Source: a bacterium (GTDB lineage: Bacteria > Armatimonadota > Zipacnadia > Zipacnadales > Zipacnadaceae). Taken from it: a stretch of 7,014 nt of DNA. The stretch spans positions 1 to 7,014 of the forward strand of contig JAUWJN010000129.1 in NCBI GenBank assembly GCA_030607655.1. Reading direction: 5' to 3'. Every line of letters starts with the position of its first letter. Positions within the stretch are counted from its first letter, which is position 1. The position numbers and the translations under genes were made by a program. Below, in pieces: positions 5,866-7,014 of the stretch. A model generated the notes under the pieces. That model saw only the letters and a program-made list of their open reading frames with translations, had not been told where the DNA came from and made no database searches.

Positions 5866-7014
5866 ATGTCGGCTGGCAACAAGTCCAGTGAAGACAGCAC
5901 TAGTAGCCCCCACGAGGCTGCACACAGTATTGACATTTCCCGGCGCCAATTCTTAAAGACCGCAGCGGCTGCTGCCAGCGGCATAGCGGTAGCTGGTCTA
6001 ACTAGCCGAAAGGAGATCATAGCGATGGCCGAAAGCCAATCAGGTGCTTCCACAAACCAGGCTGGTGTTGTTATTGAGGGCGTCAATCCCCATTCAATCG
6101 TCGTGATGGCCGACGGCAGCTTAATGACCGCAGGCGGCCAACAGTCCACCGATGGCGGGCGCACCTGGCAGAAGAGCGAGAAGTTCACCTCGGGGGGAGG
6201 AACAGGTATGCTCAGGTTGCCGAACGGCGAATTGGGGGCCTACTCCGGTAGCTGGAGCATGCAGGATGCGCTGGGCAACGGCACCAATAGCTGGCAGTTT
6301 CGCTGGTCGGCTGACGAGGGGCAGAGCTGGTCCGAGCCGGTGGGCATTACCCTGCCCGGCCTGACTATGGGCCTGGGTGGGACGATGTTTGCCACCGCAC
6401 CAGGCCGTCTCATAGTGGTCTGCTACAGTCAGTTCATCGGCAGCCGCTTTGACAAGCGCGGAGCCTCGTCGGGGACTTACCAGGGCATCAGGGTGGAAAC
6501 CGAGACCGAAGGCCACTATCCGCAGGCCGAGGCTGGCCGTGTCTACTACTCCGATGATAACGGCCGCAGTTGGCAGCCCTGCGACGGCTGGATTATAGGC
6601 TGGCGGGACCACCGTTGGAGTGATGTCTTCACCGAGCCGAGCGGAGTTGAATTGAACGATGGGCGCATAATGCTGCTCGGCCGGACGTTAACTGGCCGGG
6701 TTTACAAGGCGCTCAGCGATGATGGTGGGCATTCCTGGTGGCCGGGCCCCCAGCCTACGGCGCTAGCTGCCTCCTATTCGCCGGGCCGTCTGGCTCGCCT
6801 TTCCACCGGTGATTTACTCTATGTCTGGAACCAGCTCTCCCGGGCGGAGACTCGTAAGGGCCTGCGCCGGTCACGGTTGTCGGCTGCCATCTCTCAAGAC
6901 CAGGGCGAATCCTGGAGCCACTTCAAAAACATTGAAGCGATCCAAAGCCTGGCCGATACTGCCTATGTACCACCCGACCCGGATATGTCGCCGGTCTGGG
7001 GCGATGACGAGATC
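5866..7014 (+). CDS. Tat-exported sialidase-like BNR-repeat protein (3' end outside window)
   Basis: The frame is open from ATG 5866 to the window edge (383 codons). The N-terminus carries a twin-arginine signal: a polar stretch of about 24 residues, then SRRQFLK (R26, R27), then AAAAASGIAVAGL. This implies export of a folded protein. The mature part is a six-bladed-propeller-type sialidase/BNR protein (BNR_2-like). Five Asp-box motifs (S-x-D-x-G-x-x-W) can be read: S94-W101, S148-W155, S229-W236, S284-W291 and S343-W350. Family-typical blade phrases are present, such as MLRLPNGELGAY and VELNDGRIMLLGRT. Known relatives cleave terminal sialic acids or other sugars from glycans, but many environmental members have unknown substrates. 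The usual N-terminal FRIP-type arginine motif of classical sialidases is not evident, so sialidase activity is uncertain. It starts after a gene relic, with no obvious promoter of its own in the window. Confidence 0.88.
   Translation, partial: MSAGNKSSEDSTSSPHEAAHSIDISRRQFLKTAAAAASGIAVAGLTSRKEIIAMAESQSGASTNQAGVVIEGVNPHSIVVMADGSLMTAGGQQSTDGGRTWQKSEKFTSGGGTGMLRLPNGELGAYSGSWSMQDALGNGTNSWQFRWSADEGQSWSEPVGITLPGLTMGLGGTMFATAPGRLIVVCYSQFIGSRFDKRGASSGTYQGIRVETETEGHYPQAEAGRVYYSDDNGRSWQPCDGWIIGWRDHRWSDVFTEPSGVELNDGRIMLLGRTLTGRVYKALSDDGGHSWWPGPQPTALAASYSPGRLARLSTGDLLYVWNQLSRAETRKGLRRSRLSAAISQDQGESWSHFKNIEAIQSLADTAYVPPDPDMSPVWGDDEI

Noticed and set aside
5775..6188. Minus-strand open frame of 137 codons
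   Set aside because: It covers the Tat signal region of the sialidase-like gene on the opposite strand and shows no domain of its own.
6121..6612. Minus-strand open frame of 163 codons
   Set aside because: It is antisense to three Asp-box blades of the sialidase-like gene, which have clear motif support. High GC content explains the long open frame.

Overview
The window looks like an accessory, carbohydrate-related locus from an uncultured environmental bacterium. Three features suggest this: large multidomain secreted proteins that open with LamG domains, a Tat-exported BNR-repeat sialidase-like protein, and a scrap of a DUF4091 protein. Planctomycetota, Lentisphaerota, Kiritimatiellota and Hydrogenedentota genomes are rich in such proteins. 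No phylogenetic marker is present, so this placement is inference only. There are no RNA genes, CRISPR arrays, transposases or phage genes in the window.

Layout. Positions 1-2766 (minus strand) hold a very large gene that is open across the whole left part of the window; its last few codons probably lie just outside. Positions 2946-5540 (plus strand) hold a complete 864-codon gene. The two proteins are paralogs with the same architecture: Sec signal peptide, LamG lectin-like domain, Ig-like region, a beta-rich 'GWxF' module, a glycosidase-like TIM-barrel-type region with conserved acidic residues, and a C-terminal carbohydrate-binding-like jelly roll. They are transcribed away from each other. 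The 179-base gap between them holds two excellent sigma-70-type promoters arranged back to back, whose -35 hexamers share two bases.

Positions 5541-5865 hold no intact gene. The left part encodes, on the minus strand, a short fragment matching the C-terminal signature of DUF4091 proteins (RDGLEDYEYL); it starts directly at the stop codon of the 2946-5540 gene and looks like a gene relic at a rearrangement junction. The remainder is unassigned. From 5866 to the right edge (plus strand) runs the 5' part of a sialidase/BNR-repeat gene with a twin-arginine signal and five Asp-box motifs.

Working model (inference): the two paralogs are secreted or surface glycan-binding, possibly glycan-hydrolysing proteins, produced under coupled control, and the Tat-exported sialidase-like enzyme works on related extracellular glycans. 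The items most worth following are the uncharacterised paralog family itself, an apparent in-frame loss of about 46 residues from the barrel of the plus-strand copy, and the shared promoter region.
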